A stretch of 64,000 bases of DNA from Rhodobiaceae bacterium. GTDB taxonomy: Bacteria > Pseudomonadota > Alphaproteobacteria > Rhizobiales > Tepidamorphaceae. The notes below the pieces were generated by a model. That model did no database searches. It saw nothing but the letters and a program-made list of their open reading frames with translations, and was not told the DNA's origin. The stretch spans positions 15,108-79,107 of the forward strand of contig JACKJP010000017.1 in assembly GCA_020637895.1 (NCBI GenBank). The letters are read 5' to 3'. A program made the position numbers and the translations under genes. This document shows positions 52,770 to 61,123 of the stretch, piece by piece (position 1 is the first letter of the stretch; the number at the start of each line of letters is the position of its first letter).

Positions 52770-53681
52770 TCAGACGGGGTCCCAGGAAAAAACGTCCGCT
52801 GAAACCTGCAACGGGAACAGATTTGGCCTGATGGCAGGCAGGAAATCGCTGACGATCGTGTCACCGGTCCATCCTTCGGATCGATGGAACGAGCGGACGG
52901 GACGCGATGGATTGAAAAGGAATATTTCGTTCTTGCGCACGCAGAATATCTGTCCCGAAACCTCGCTTGCCGCGTCGGAACACAAAAAGCCTACCATCGG
53001 CGCGACCTTGTCGGCGGTCATGCTCTTGAGCCGCTCCACCCTTTCCTTCGCTTCGGGCGTGTCGGCGGGGATGCTTTCGGTCATTCGGCTCCATGCGAAC
53101 GGCGCGACGCAATTCGAACGCACTCCGTAGCGGCGCATATCCAGTGCAATCGAGTTGGACAGCCCAACGAGTGCCATTTTCGCCGCCGAATAATTCGACT
53201 GCCCGACATTGCCGACAAGGCCTGAGGTGGACGTCAAGAAGACGAAAGCGCCGCTTTCCTGTTCGCGAAAATGGGGCGCAGCCGCGCGCGAAAGGTAGAA
53301 GGAACCGTTAAGGTGCACGTCCACGACGGCGCGCCAGTTCTCCAGGCTCATCTTGTGAAACATGCCGTCACGAGACACACCGGCGTTGTTGACCACACCG
53401 TCGATTCGACCGAAGGACGACAGTGCATCGTCAACAATGCTCTGCGCGCCTTGCGGGTCCGCCACGCTGGCTACATTGGCAATCGCGCGCCCGCCTTCCG
53501 TCTTGATCTCGGATACGACGGACTGCGCTGGCCCGTCGTCAGTGCCTTCACCCGTTAGCGAACCGCCGAAGTCATTGACCACGACACTTGCACCCTGGGC
53601 TGCGCATTCAAGGGCGAGCGAACGCCCTATTCCGCGACCCGCGCCGGTAATGGCGACAACCTTTCCGTCCAACAAGCCCAT
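52770..53681 (-). CDS. SDR, HSD17B4/MFE-2-type 3-hydroxyacyl-CoA dehydrogenase candidate
   Basis: 303 residues. TGAGRGIGRSLALECAAQGA, VVNDFGG, NNAGVSRDGMFHKM, a STSG serine and NYSAAK closely follow the dehydrogenase domain of peroxisomal multifunctional enzyme 2 (HSD17B4). The extra C-terminal 55 residues are also typical of that group. It would oxidise a (3R)-3-hydroxyacyl-CoA with NAD. It resembles the SDR at 60236, which is paired with a hydratase 2. It follows the ferredoxin gene by 15 bp. Confidence 0.9.
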   Translation of the reverse strand: MGLLDGKVVAITGAGRGIGRSLALECAAQGASVVVNDFGGSLTGEGTDDGPAQSVVSEIKTEGGRAIANVASVADPQGAQSIVDDALSSFGRIDGVVNNAGVSRDGMFHKMSLENWRAVVDVHLNGSFYLSRAAAPHFREQESGAFVFLTSTSGLVGNVGQSNYSAAKMALVGLSNSIALDMRRYGVRSNCVAPFAWSRMTESIPADTPEAKERVERLKSMTADKVAPMVGFLCSDAASEVSGQIFCVRKNEIFLFNPSRPVRSFHRSEGWTGDTIVSDFLPAIRPNLFPLQVSADVFSWDPV

Positions 53682-53696
53682 GATCGCTTTCTCGTA

Positions 53697-54017
53697 TCAG
53701 AGTTGCGACTTGGGGAGGATGATTTCCACCCCGTCGAGATCCGCCGAAAGTCTGATCTGGCATGAGAGGCGGCTGCGTTCGTCGGGATCCACGGCCATTT
53801 CCAGCATTGCCTCTTCCTCGACGTTGGGCTGACCGACGCGATCGCACCACTCCTCGGTGACGTAAACATGGCAGGTCGCGCAGGAAAGCGCGCCGCCACA
53901 ATCGGCCAGGATTTCGCCGATGTCGTTGGCAAGTGCGGTTTCCATCACACTTGAACCTTCGAGCCCGTCGACGATCCTGTCGTCCGCGCCTTCTTTCTTG
54001 AATACGACCTTTACCAT
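53697..54017 (-). CDS. [2Fe-2S] ferredoxin (adrenodoxin/putidaredoxin type)
   Basis: 106 residues from ATG 54017 (GGAGG 12 bases upstream); an ATG at 54047 would add ten residues. Cluster ligands are Cys40, Cys46, Cys49 and Cys86, spaced C-x5-C-x2-C-x36-C as in vertebrate/bacterial-type ferredoxins that serve P450s. It is the only electron-transfer protein seen in the window, so it may feed the three P450s. No ferredoxin reductase gene is present here. It lies between a thiolase and an SDR on the same strand. Confidence 0.93.
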   Translation of the reverse strand: MVKVVFKKEGADDRIVDGLEGSSVMETALANDIGEILADCGGALSCATCHVYVTEEWCDRVGQPNVEEEAMLEMAVDPDERSRLSCQIRLSADLDGVEIILPKSQL

Positions 54018-54170
54018 CTCGGTGTTTGACCTCCGTGAGACCCGCATGCGGGCTTGGATGCATCATCTGCGCTTTATGATCCGGCGAAACATGGTGCTAT
54101 TACGGCAAAAAGACGACTATCGCGAAACCCGCCTTAGCGAAAAGCGGCATCGGCGCTGGCCAGACGCTCG

Positions 54171-55382
54171 TCACGGGCGCTCGAATATTGCCGCGATACC
54201 TTGCCCGCCGCCGATACACATTGTCTCGACACCGCGTTTTACCCCGCGCCGCGACATCTCGTGAAGCAAGGTCGTCATGATCCTCAGGCCAGTTGCTCCG
54301 ATGGGATGGCCCAGCGAGATTCCGGAGCCGTTGACATTGATCTTCTCGCCCCATTCACCGGCTGTATCGAGGTCCCACGCCTTCAGGCAGGCAAGAACCT
54401 GGACAGCGAATGCCTCGTTGATTTCAAGAAGGTCCACGTCAGCCCAGCCCACGCCGTGCTTGGCGAACAGCCGTTCTACCGCGCCGACAGGGCCGATGCC
54501 CATGCGCGACGGCTCGCAGCCGTGCGCAGCCCAACCCGAGAAAAAGGCAATCGGTTCCAGTCCAAGCTCGGCAAGCTTATCCTCGGAGACCACGAGGCAG
54601 GCGCTGGCAGCATCGTTTTGCTGGCTGGCATTGCCGGCAGTAACCGTGCCATTGTGCATGATAGGCCGGAGCTTGGTCAGCGAGTCCACGGTCGTATCGG
54701 GTTTAACGCCCTCGTCACGAGCCAACAGCACCGGCTCGCCCTTGCGCTGCGGGACGGAAACGGGAACGACCTCGGCGTCGAACCGGCCCGCGTCCCATGC
54801 CGCGGCTGCCCTCTGGTGACTGCGCGCGGCAAGGGCATCTGAGGCTTCGCGCGTAATTGAATAGTCGCTTGCGAGATTTTCCGCGGTTTCGATCATGCCG
54901 GAGATCACTCCGAACCGTTCCACGGGCTGCGAACGTTCGCGCCCACGTTCAAGTCGATCGAACATTTGAACGCTGCCCGAACGCGTGCCGCCGCGCATCG
55001 CGGTCGTGTAATATTCGATGTTGCTCATGCTTTCTACGCCGCCCGCAAGCACGACATCGCAGGTGCCGGAACTCACCATCATCGCAGCGGTGGCCACAGA
55101 CTGGAGACCGCCGCCGCAGCGTCGGTCCAGCTGCATACCGGGAACCCCGATGGGAAGCCCTGCCGCCAGCGCCGCCCACCGGCCGATGCACGGCGCCTCG
55201 CTGTTGGCATAGCCTTGCGCAAAGACGACATCCTCGATCCGTTCCGGATCGATACCGCTGCGCTCGACTACGGCTCTGATGACATGGGCCGCCAGCTCCT
55301 CTGCACGAAGCGGTTGCAAAGCCCCCAAAAAACGCCCGATCGGCGTGCGCAGAGGTGAAACGATAGCAACTTTTCGCGTCAA
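54171..55382 (-). CDS. Thiolase (acetyl-CoA acyltransferase)
   Basis: 403 residues with a full degradative thiolase set: nucleophile Cys89 in LDRRCGGGLQS, NEAFAV, GHPIGATG with the catalytic His, and the final Cys in CIGGGQG. It should cleave a 3-ketoacyl-CoA to acetyl- or propionyl-CoA and the shortened acyl-CoA, completing beta-oxidation with the neighbouring dehydrogenase, SDR and MaoC proteins. It starts 26 bp after the SDR at 55409. In contrast to the 1168 protein, it keeps the active cysteines. Confidence 0.94.
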   Translation of the reverse strand: MTRKVAIVSPLRTPIGRFLGALQPLRAEELAAHVIRAVVERSGIDPERIEDVVFAQGYANSEAPCIGRWAALAAGLPIGVPGMQLDRRCGGGLQSVATAAMMVSSGTCDVVLAGGVESMSNIEYYTTAMRGGTRSGSVQMFDRLERGRERSQPVERFGVISGMIETAENLASDYSITREASDALAARSHQRAAAAWDAGRFDAEVVPVSVPQRKGEPVLLARDEGVKPDTTVDSLTKLRPIMHNGTVTAGNASQQNDAASACLVVSEDKLAELGLEPIAFFSGWAAHGCEPSRMGIGPVGAVERLFAKHGVGWADVDLLEINEAFAVQVLACLKAWDLDTAGEWGEKINVNGSGISLGHPIGATGLRIMTTLLHEMSRRGVKRGVETMCIGGGQGIAAIFERP

Positions 55383-55408
55383 AATAAAAACTCCCGACCC
55401 GAAAGCCT

Positions 55409-56209
55409 TCAGAAATCCGTGCCGCCATCGACGTTTGCGACGAGGCCGGTCGTGTAACCTGCTCGTTCCGACAATAGAAAGACGATTAATTCCGCAACTT
55501 CTGCGGGATCTCCTATGCGATTCAGCGCGACTTGCATTCCCATCCGCTTGAGCATGATCCGCTCGGCCTCGTGTTTGGTGATGTCGGCCCGCTCGCGGCG
55601 CAGTTCGGCAAGGCGATCATCGTATCGTCCGGTCCGAATTGCCCCCGGTGCGACCGCATTCACGCGTACGCCCGCCGGACCGTATGACTTGGCGAGAGAC
55701 TTTACGAGATTGTTGAGCGACGCCTTGAAGGCGGCATAGGCAGGAATGTAGGCCTTTGGCGCGCGCGACGAATATGCGGTCGTTAGGACGAGTGAACCGC
55801 CACCACTTAGCTCCAGATAGGGAAGGACTGCCCTTGCAGTCCTGACTGCAGCCATCAGGCTGTTTTGGAAATACTGCTCCCACTCGTCGTCGTCGATCGC
55901 CTCGAAACAGCGGGCCTGTCCCATCCAGTGATTGGTGACGGCCGTTCCCCTCAGGCCGCCGAAGCGTTGGATCACGGAGCCTATCGCCACCGACATGGAA
56001 CCGGTCTGCGAGGCATCGGCACAGACGGTCATGATTTCGACACTGCAGCGCCTTGCCAGTTGATCGAATTCAGCCTGACAAGAATTCGCATTGCGGCTGA
56101 TGACTGCAACGTTGGCCCCCTCTTCGGCAAGAAGACGCACTGTCTCGCGACCCATACCGCGGGTCCCGCCAAGGATTGCATATGTCTTGCCGGCCAGGCC
56201 GAGATCCAC
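55409..56209 (-). CDS. Short-chain dehydrogenase/reductase, divergent
   Basis: 266 residues. The nucleotide loop is LGGTRGMG, where the usual initial Thr is Leu, and NNAG is replaced by TNHWMG, but the serine (TTAYSS) and YAAFK catalytic residues are kept. A long helix-rich insertion (RLAELRRERADITKHEAERIM) stands in the substrate lid region. It is probably active on a bulky substrate. It lies 29 bp downstream of the LysR gene, all on the minus strand. Confidence 0.87.
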   Translation of the reverse strand: MDLGLAGKTYAILGGTRGMGRETVRLLAEEGANVAVISRNANSCQAEFDQLARRCSVEIMTVCADASQTGSMSVAIGSVIQRFGGLRGTAVTNHWMGQARCFEAIDDDEWEQYFQNSLMAAVRTARAVLPYLELSGGGSLVLTTAYSSRAPKAYIPAYAAFKASLNNLVKSLAKSYGPAGVRVNAVAPGAIRTGRYDDRLAELRRERADITKHEAERIMLKRMGMQVALNRIGDPAEVAELIVFLLSERAGYTTGLVANVDGGTDF

Positions 56210-56238
56210 CGCTTTTTCCGGTCAAATCGCTATGAGGA

Positions 56239-57237
56239 TCACGCTGCTTCTTTGAGCGAGAGCGATTGCTCGACCAGTTCCCACATGAGCAACTGGGAAG
56301 GGGTTTGCCGGCTCGCCATTCGGGCAAGATACTTGCGGCACGGAGGCAGGAAATTTGTCGGCACCTGAACGAATTGATCGTTGTTGTAACGCTCAGCGGC
56401 AAACCGCGTGCAAACAACGGGCATGAGGCGATCGCGCGCGTAAGACGCTGCATTTTGAAATTCGGGGATCGATTCCACGCTCGCGCCCGCATCAGACAAT
56501 GGGCGATAATAAAGATCGAAGGCAGCAGGATGGTAATGCGGCGCCGGCACGATGACCTGCAGGCCTTCCACGTCCCTCTGCTCGATCAATTGCTTGCTCG
56601 CGAGAATATGCGTCTTCGGGATGAGGAAGCAGAATTCGTTCTCACGCATCAGCAGCAGGTCAAGGTCCTTTTCGTCGATTGGCGCACTCACGAAAGCCAG
56701 GTCCAGCTTGCCGAGGCGTAATTGCTCCAACAGCAGCGGTGTAGGGCCGCTCGTCACCTGCAAGCGGATGTTGCCATAGCGGGCAATGAATTCGTCCATC
56801 AGCCGCGTGCGCTGTGGATCGGGAAAGCTGAAAGGCAGGCAACCGACGCGCAGCATGCCCTTCATAGATTCGCTCAGTGCCTCGGTGACGGCGCGAGCCT
56901 CTTCGACAACGGTGGACAGACGATGTACGGGCTCGAGCAGGATCCGGCCCGCGTTGGTCAGTTCGACATGCCGGGTGTTGCGGATGAACAGGGTGATTCC
57001 CAGCACCTCCTCGAACTGGCGAATCTTGTGTGAAAGCCATGACTGGTCGATGTTGAGTTCGCGCGCGGCCTTGGTGAAACTCAGGTTGTCGGCAACGGCC
57101 CGGAAGAACAGCAGGTATTCGACGCTGAATTGCTGTACCGTGCCCTTGTTCGAAGCGTCGACGGATTTCCCCGCATTCTGCTTTGGGCGCGATTGCCTTG
57201 CACTGCGGCTTCGCCTTGCAGCTCTGATTCCTCCCAT
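56239..57237 (-). CDS. LysR-type transcriptional regulator
   Basis: 332 residues with a basic 35-residue N-terminal extension. The winged helix-turn-helix spans about 37-95 (FFRAVADNLSFTKAARELNIDQSWLSHKIRQFE), followed by the two-lobed periplasmic-binding-like effector domain. AGGAGG lies seven bases before the ATG. It likely senses a pathway metabolite and controls the MaoC gene upstream or the thiolase cluster downstream. A dyad symmetric site at 58625-58644 is a candidate target. Confidence 0.94.
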   Translation of the reverse strand: MGGIRAARRSRSARQSRPKQNAGKSVDASNKGTVQQFSVEYLLFFRAVADNLSFTKAARELNIDQSWLSHKIRQFEEVLGITLFIRNTRHVELTNAGRILLEPVHRLSTVVEEARAVTEALSESMKGMLRVGCLPFSFPDPQRTRLMDEFIARYGNIRLQVTSGPTPLLLEQLRLGKLDLAFVSAPIDEKDLDLLLMRENEFCFLIPKTHILASKQLIEQRDVEGLQVIVPAPHYHPAAFDLYYRPLSDAGASVESIPEFQNAASYARDRLMPVVCTRFAAERYNNDQFVQVPTNFLPPCRKYLARMASRQTPSQLLMWELVEQSLSLKEAA

Positions 57238-57288
57238 GGTTCCGCCTCCTGTTTTCTTATTTCAGAGAATATCTGTTTCGAAAATTTA

Positions 57289-58542
57289 TCAGCTACTTTT
57301 GCGATCCGCGGCTGACTGCATCATAAAAGCGCCTCGTTTCGCCATCTCCGGCTCGGGTGAGGGGAGAACAACCGGCCCCAGTTCTCGGCTTGGCAGGATG
57401 ACGACGGCGGTTCCCGGTGCGGTGTTCTGCCCGCGTTGATTGGTTGAGGCGAGTTCGAGGTCGACGAGGCGATGCAGTCCTTCTTCACGCTTAGCCACGA
57501 CCTTGCCGGTACAGATTGTCGTGTCGCCCATGAAATTGAACGCGCGCGATTGGCAGGATAACTTCCATAGCCAGGCATCGTCGCCCATCCAGTTGGTTAC
57601 GAGGTGTATCAGCCAACTCGTTCGCATCTGACCATAATCGTATGAAGTCGGAAGGCCCAATGCTTGGGCTCGCTCGTGGTCCCAGTGCACACGCTGGACA
57701 ACATCTGGCACGCCATAGGCATCGGGCACATAGAACGCGGGCATTTTCTTGCGTTGCTTGTATCCCAGCCCCAACGGACCGATTCCGCTGGATGACAGGC
57801 CTAAGCCCATGTGCATGGAAATGATGTCCACCATGGTCAGCGGACCTTTTGCGACGGGCGTCAACGCATCGCCGACCTCAACATCTTCCCAGTACCGCTT
57901 TTCCGATCCGTGCCGTTTTTCCGCAGCGTATACCTCATCGATCTTGGCGATGTCGGCTTCGGTGTAGGTCTGGCGCTTTATATCCGCATACTTGCCGCTT
58001 TTCTTCGTGCCGCCCCGTTCGGCCGAAAGGTAATGTTCCTCGCGCCGGCCCACTGGTACGCCTGCGAAATCGACGTACAGATCGCGATATGTCTCCGTGA
58101 CCGTGCGTCCTCCGCTGAAGGACGAGGACTCGTTCACGTTGATCGCTGATGTCACCCGTTCGACGAAGACCTGCTGGTCCGGATAGAGTGGACGCCACCA
58201 AGTCCAGTCGACTCCAGTATAATACTTGCCAACCCCACGGAATAGGCCCTTGAAAAGCTTTTTCAGCTCGGCGTCCGGCTTCGGGGTCAGGTTGGTCCCT
58301 GTGCTGTGCAGGAACAGTGGAAAAGCGATCTGATCACCCCATCTGGTCGAGCCGCCATAGTCTCGGTCGTTGAAGAGCGGGTTGTCGTCCCCGCATGCAA
58401 ATGCGAAATGCCGCATGCTGTCCGGGGCAGCGCAGACATTGAAAGGCTTGTTATAGGCGAATTTCGGAACACCGATCTGGCGGCGCGCTCTTTCGATATC
58501 TTCGTCTGTAATCCGCCCCGCGGATGGATCTGCCTCGGCCAT
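57289..58542 (-). CDS. Double hot-dog MaoC/FAS1-type dehydratase-like protein
   Basis: 417 residues from ATG 58542 (GGAGAG upstream); the longer frame from 58614 lacks support. The N-terminal half is a MaoC_dehydrat_N-like hot-dog fold (CGDDNPLFNDRDYGGSTRWGD), and the second half holds another hot dog (YWEDVEVGDALTP, HMGLG). Such proteins hydrate or dehydrate bulky enoyl- or 3-hydroxyacyl-CoAs, comparable to ChsH-type steroid side-chain hydratases. The classical D-x-N-P-x-H is altered in the N-terminal half (DDNPLF, without the His). It precedes the LysR gene. Confidence 0.85.
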   Translation of the reverse strand: MAEADPSAGRITDEDIERARRQIGVPKFAYNKPFNVCAAPDSMRHFAFACGDDNPLFNDRDYGGSTRWGDQIAFPLFLHSTGTNLTPKPDAELKKLFKGLFRGVGKYYTGVDWTWWRPLYPDQQVFVERVTSAINVNESSSFSGGRTVTETYRDLYVDFAGVPVGRREEHYLSAERGGTKKSGKYADIKRQTYTEADIAKIDEVYAAEKRHGSEKRYWEDVEVGDALTPVAKGPLTMVDIISMHMGLGLSSSGIGPLGLGYKQRKKMPAFYVPDAYGVPDVVQRVHWDHERAQALGLPTSYDYGQMRTSWLIHLVTNWMGDDAWLWKLSCQSRAFNFMGDTTICTGKVVAKREEGLHRLVDLELASTNQRGQNTAPGTAVVILPSRELGPVVLPSPEPEMAKRGAFMMQSAADRKSS

Positions 58543-58624
58543 TATCTCTCCGACCTGCGTGATGCACCCGCATAACGAGTGAATGCGAACGCGATGCGCG
58601 ACACGGCATCGCATTTGACCGTAA

Positions 58625-58644
58625 ACTTCACTTAAAACTGAAGT
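58625..58644. promoter_or_regulatory. Near-palindrome, candidate LysR-type binding site
   Basis: ACTTCA-N8-TGAAGT with partial symmetry inside, 83 bp upstream of the MaoC-type start. The spacing is close to, but not exactly, the T-N11-A pattern of LysR boxes. The LysR gene is the next gene downstream of the MaoC gene. Confidence 0.4.
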
Positions 58645-58781
58645 GTTGTCAACTATCGACTGGTGAAGACAGACCTTTCAGGATGATTTTTCCTCACATC
58701 AAACATATCGGAGAATATTGAATTAATATACTGGTTTATAATAGAAAAATTAGGAAAAACTTCGTTGCGCCCATCGGTTTT

Positions 58782-58810
58782 TTGGACGCGGCTGGCCGGC
58801 ACTCTTGATA
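58782..58810 (+). promoter_or_regulatory. Promoter of P450 at 58903
   Basis: TTGGAC (58782-58787), a 17-bp spacer and TTGATA (58805-58810). The operator-like repeat starts at the next base, matching the layout at the CaiC-like ligase. Confidence 0.5.
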
Positions 58811-58827
58811 ACTGGCGAGCCATCAGT
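58811..58827. promoter_or_regulatory. Putative operator, copy 7
   Basis: ACTGGCG-AGC-CATCAGT matches 13 of 14 consensus arm positions and lies immediately downstream of the predicted -10 element, 75 bp before the P450 start. Confidence 0.6.
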
Positions 58828-58902
58828 AATTTGATCGCGGTCACCACGTTACGTTCACATGAGTCGAGACGGGATCGTTCGGCCCCAAGGAGAGGTTTTT
58901 TC

Positions 58903-60141
58903 ATGGAAGCTCCAATGATGCACGATCAACCTCGACGATCGGGCAACTGGACAGTACCAGACCATGTTCCCGCGGAACTGGTTCGCTTCCTCGATTTTCG
59001 GACCGGCCTCAGTTCCTGTCCGCACGCGCAGGTTGCGGAATTTCACAAGGGACCAAGCGTTTTCTACTCCCCGCTCAGCCACCAGGATCGGGGCGGTGAG
59101 GGTAAGGGAGCCTGGGTCCTCACCAGGGCAGAAGACATTCGCAAGATGCTTCAACAGACCGACATATTCAGTTCCGCCGAGCCGCGAAGCTACGCGATGG
59201 GCGAAAGCTGGAAGCTGATTCCGCTCGAGGTGGATCCGCCCGAGCATGCGCTTTTCCGTGCTCCACTCAACGCGCTCCTCTCGCCTGGGCGGATCAACGG
59301 TCTTGAACCACGCATGCGAACAATGGCAGCTGAACTTATCGATGCGATCAAGGACGAGCATGAATGCGAGTTCATTCGCTCGTTCGGGGAACAGATGCCT
59401 GTGCGCATCTTCCTGGAACTCATGGGCATGTCTGACCACGAACTCAAGAAATTCCGTTCCTGGGCCGACATGATCGTGCATGACCGCCATAAGCGGGGCC
59501 AGGCTATGGCCGAGGTCAAGGCATTCCTCGCCGAACAGATCACCGAACACCGCGCTAATCCTCGCGAAGGTACGTTGGTGACGGAAGCGTTGGGATTCAA
59601 AGCCGGAGATCGTCCGTTCACCGACGAAGAGGTAATGGGAACGGTCTTTCTGCTTTTTATCGGCGGCCTGGATACCGTCGTCAGTTCGCTCTCCTATCAC
59701 TTCCGCTACCTTGCGGAGCACCCGGAAGATCAGCAGCGTCTGCGACAAAACCCCGAGATGATACCCGATGCCGTGGAAGAGCTGTTCCGCGCCTTTCCGG
59801 TGGTCACGACCGGACGGGTTGTTTCGCAGGACACGGAAATGTTCGGTGTGCTGATGAAAAAAGGCGACATGGTGGCTGGTTCCACGCTGTTGTCGACCAG
59901 CGATCCGGAGGAGTTCGAGAATCCTGAGATTATCGATCTGACCCGCAGCCCCAATCGGCACAATGCCTTTTCGTTCGGCCCCCACCGATGCCTCGGTTCG
60001 CACTTGGCCCGGCGCGAGGTGCAAGTGGCCATCGACGAATGGCTCAAGCGCATTCCCGAGTTCCGCGTCAGGCCCGGGACAAAGTTCGAAACGCTCGGTG
60101 GCGGCGTGATGGGTATGAAAGAACTCCCGCTGGTCTGGTAA
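58903..60141 (+). CDS. Cytochrome P450, P450cam/CYP101-like (2)
   Basis: 412 residues from ATG 58903 with AAGGAGAGG about eight bases upstream. The I helix has GGLDTVVSSL, the haem loop FSFGPHRCLGSHLARRE with Cys363, and the tail is DEWLKRIPEFRVRPG ending ELPLVW, all close to P450cam. It is a paralogue of the P450 at 24965 (same termini, same I helix) though overall divergent. A class I system using the [2Fe-2S] ferredoxin is expected, with hydroxylation of an alicyclic or isoprenoid substrate. It appears to be controlled through the operator repeat. An SDR that could oxidise the alcohol follows. Confidence 0.95.
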   Translation: MEAPMMHDQPRRSGNWTVPDHVPAELVRFLDFRTGLSSCPHAQVAEFHKGPSVFYSPLSHQDRGGEGKGAWVLTRAEDIRKMLQQTDIFSSAEPRSYAMGESWKLIPLEVDPPEHALFRAPLNALLSPGRINGLEPRMRTMAAELIDAIKDEHECEFIRSFGEQMPVRIFLELMGMSDHELKKFRSWADMIVHDRHKRGQAMAEVKAFLAEQITEHRANPREGTLVTEALGFKAGDRPFTDEEVMGTVFLLFIGGLDTVVSSLSYHFRYLAEHPEDQQRLRQNPEMIPDAVEELFRAFPVVTTGRVVSQDTEMFGVLMKKGDMVAGSTLLSTSDPEEFENPEIIDLTRSPNRHNAFSFGPHRCLGSHLARREVQVAIDEWLKRIPEFRVRPGTKFETLGGGVMGMKELPLVW

Positions 60142-60235
60142 ACGCGTTCAGGGCTTTGGTCCCAGAGCCGCGCCAATTACGGTTTCGACATTTGCCCCCG
60201 GCGCCCGTTATTCGGTTCTGGAGGAGACGTCACGC

Positions 60236-61096
60236 ATGGGGTTGATCGAAGGCAGGGTTGCAATTGTTACAGGCGCCGGTGCGGGACTCGGGCGCTCTTA
60301 TGCCATTGCCATGGCGCGAGAGGGCGCTTCGATCGTGGTGAACGACTTCGCCGGTAACGCAGCCGAGGATGCAGTCCGGGAAATCGTCGACAATGGTGGT
60401 GAGGCCGTTGCCAATGTTGGCGACGTTGGCGACCATGCGAGCGGGGAAGGCCTGCTCAAGTCGGCGATCGATGCCTATGGACAGATCGACATTTTGGTCA
60501 ACAACGCGGGAATTCTGCGCGACGCATCATTTGTAAAAATGGAGGAAGCGCAGTGGGACGCTATCATGCATGTCCACGTCAAAGCGCTTTATGCCTCGAC
60601 GAGGCCGGTGTTCTCATGGATGAAGGACCACGGTGGCGGGGGGGTCATCGTCAATACGACCTCGACCGCCGGCGTCCGCGGCAATTTCGGGCAGACCAAC
60701 TATTGCACGGCCAAGTGCGGGGTGATCGGATTTACCAACGCGTTGGCGATCGAGGGTCGGAAATACGGTATTCGTGTTTGGAACATCGGGCCTGCAGCCG
60801 CGACCGCATTGACCGCGCATATGCCCGAAGAATACCAGCGCCAGTTCCATATCGACCGTGTCGCGCCGACGCTGCTTTACATGGTCAGCGATCTTTCCGG
60901 CAACCAAACGGGAAAGACGCTGCTGGCCGGGGGGGGCTGGGTGGGCGAATGCCGTTTCGAGGTATCCGAAGGTTACGTGCCCAGCTCCGACATCACGCCC
61001 CAGGAAATCGCCAGAGCTGCGGCCGATGGCAGGATCTTCTTTCCGGAACGTACGGGCAAATGGGTTACCGCATATGGCCCTCAGTCGGGCGAATAG
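60236..61096 (+). CDS. SDR, HSD17B4/MFE-2-type
   Basis: 286 residues: TGAGAGLGRSYAIAMAREGA, VVNDFAGN, NNAGILRDASFVKM, a STAG serine and NYCTAK. Like the 52770 protein it resembles the dehydrogenase domain of multifunctional enzyme 2, with an extended C-terminal part (residues 235-286). GGAGG lies upstream of the ATG. It is directly followed by a hydratase 2 gene, so the two genes together mirror the fused MFE-2 and may carry out hydration and oxidation of an enoyl-CoA. A P450 precedes it. Confidence 0.91.
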   Translation: MGLIEGRVAIVTGAGAGLGRSYAIAMAREGASIVVNDFAGNAAEDAVREIVDNGGEAVANVGDVGDHASGEGLLKSAIDAYGQIDILVNNAGILRDASFVKMEEAQWDAIMHVHVKALYASTRPVFSWMKDHGGGGVIVNTTSTAGVRGNFGQTNYCTAKCGVIGFTNALAIEGRKYGIRVWNIGPAAATALTAHMPEEYQRQFHIDRVAPTLLYMVSDLSGNQTGKTLLAGGGWVGECRFEVSEGYVPSSDITPQEIARAAADGRIFFPERTGKWVTAYGPQSGE

Positions 61097-61123
61097 GGTC
61101 AGGAACAGAGGGACAGGCTATCA

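Larger units (their letters stand above)
58543..58902. other. AT-rich divergent region between MaoC-type gene and P450
   Basis: 360 bp with no gene. It carries a dyad at 58625-58644, a markedly AT-rich stretch (58680-58765), a P450 promoter (58782-58810) and an operator-like repeat (58811-58827). Confidence 0.6.
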
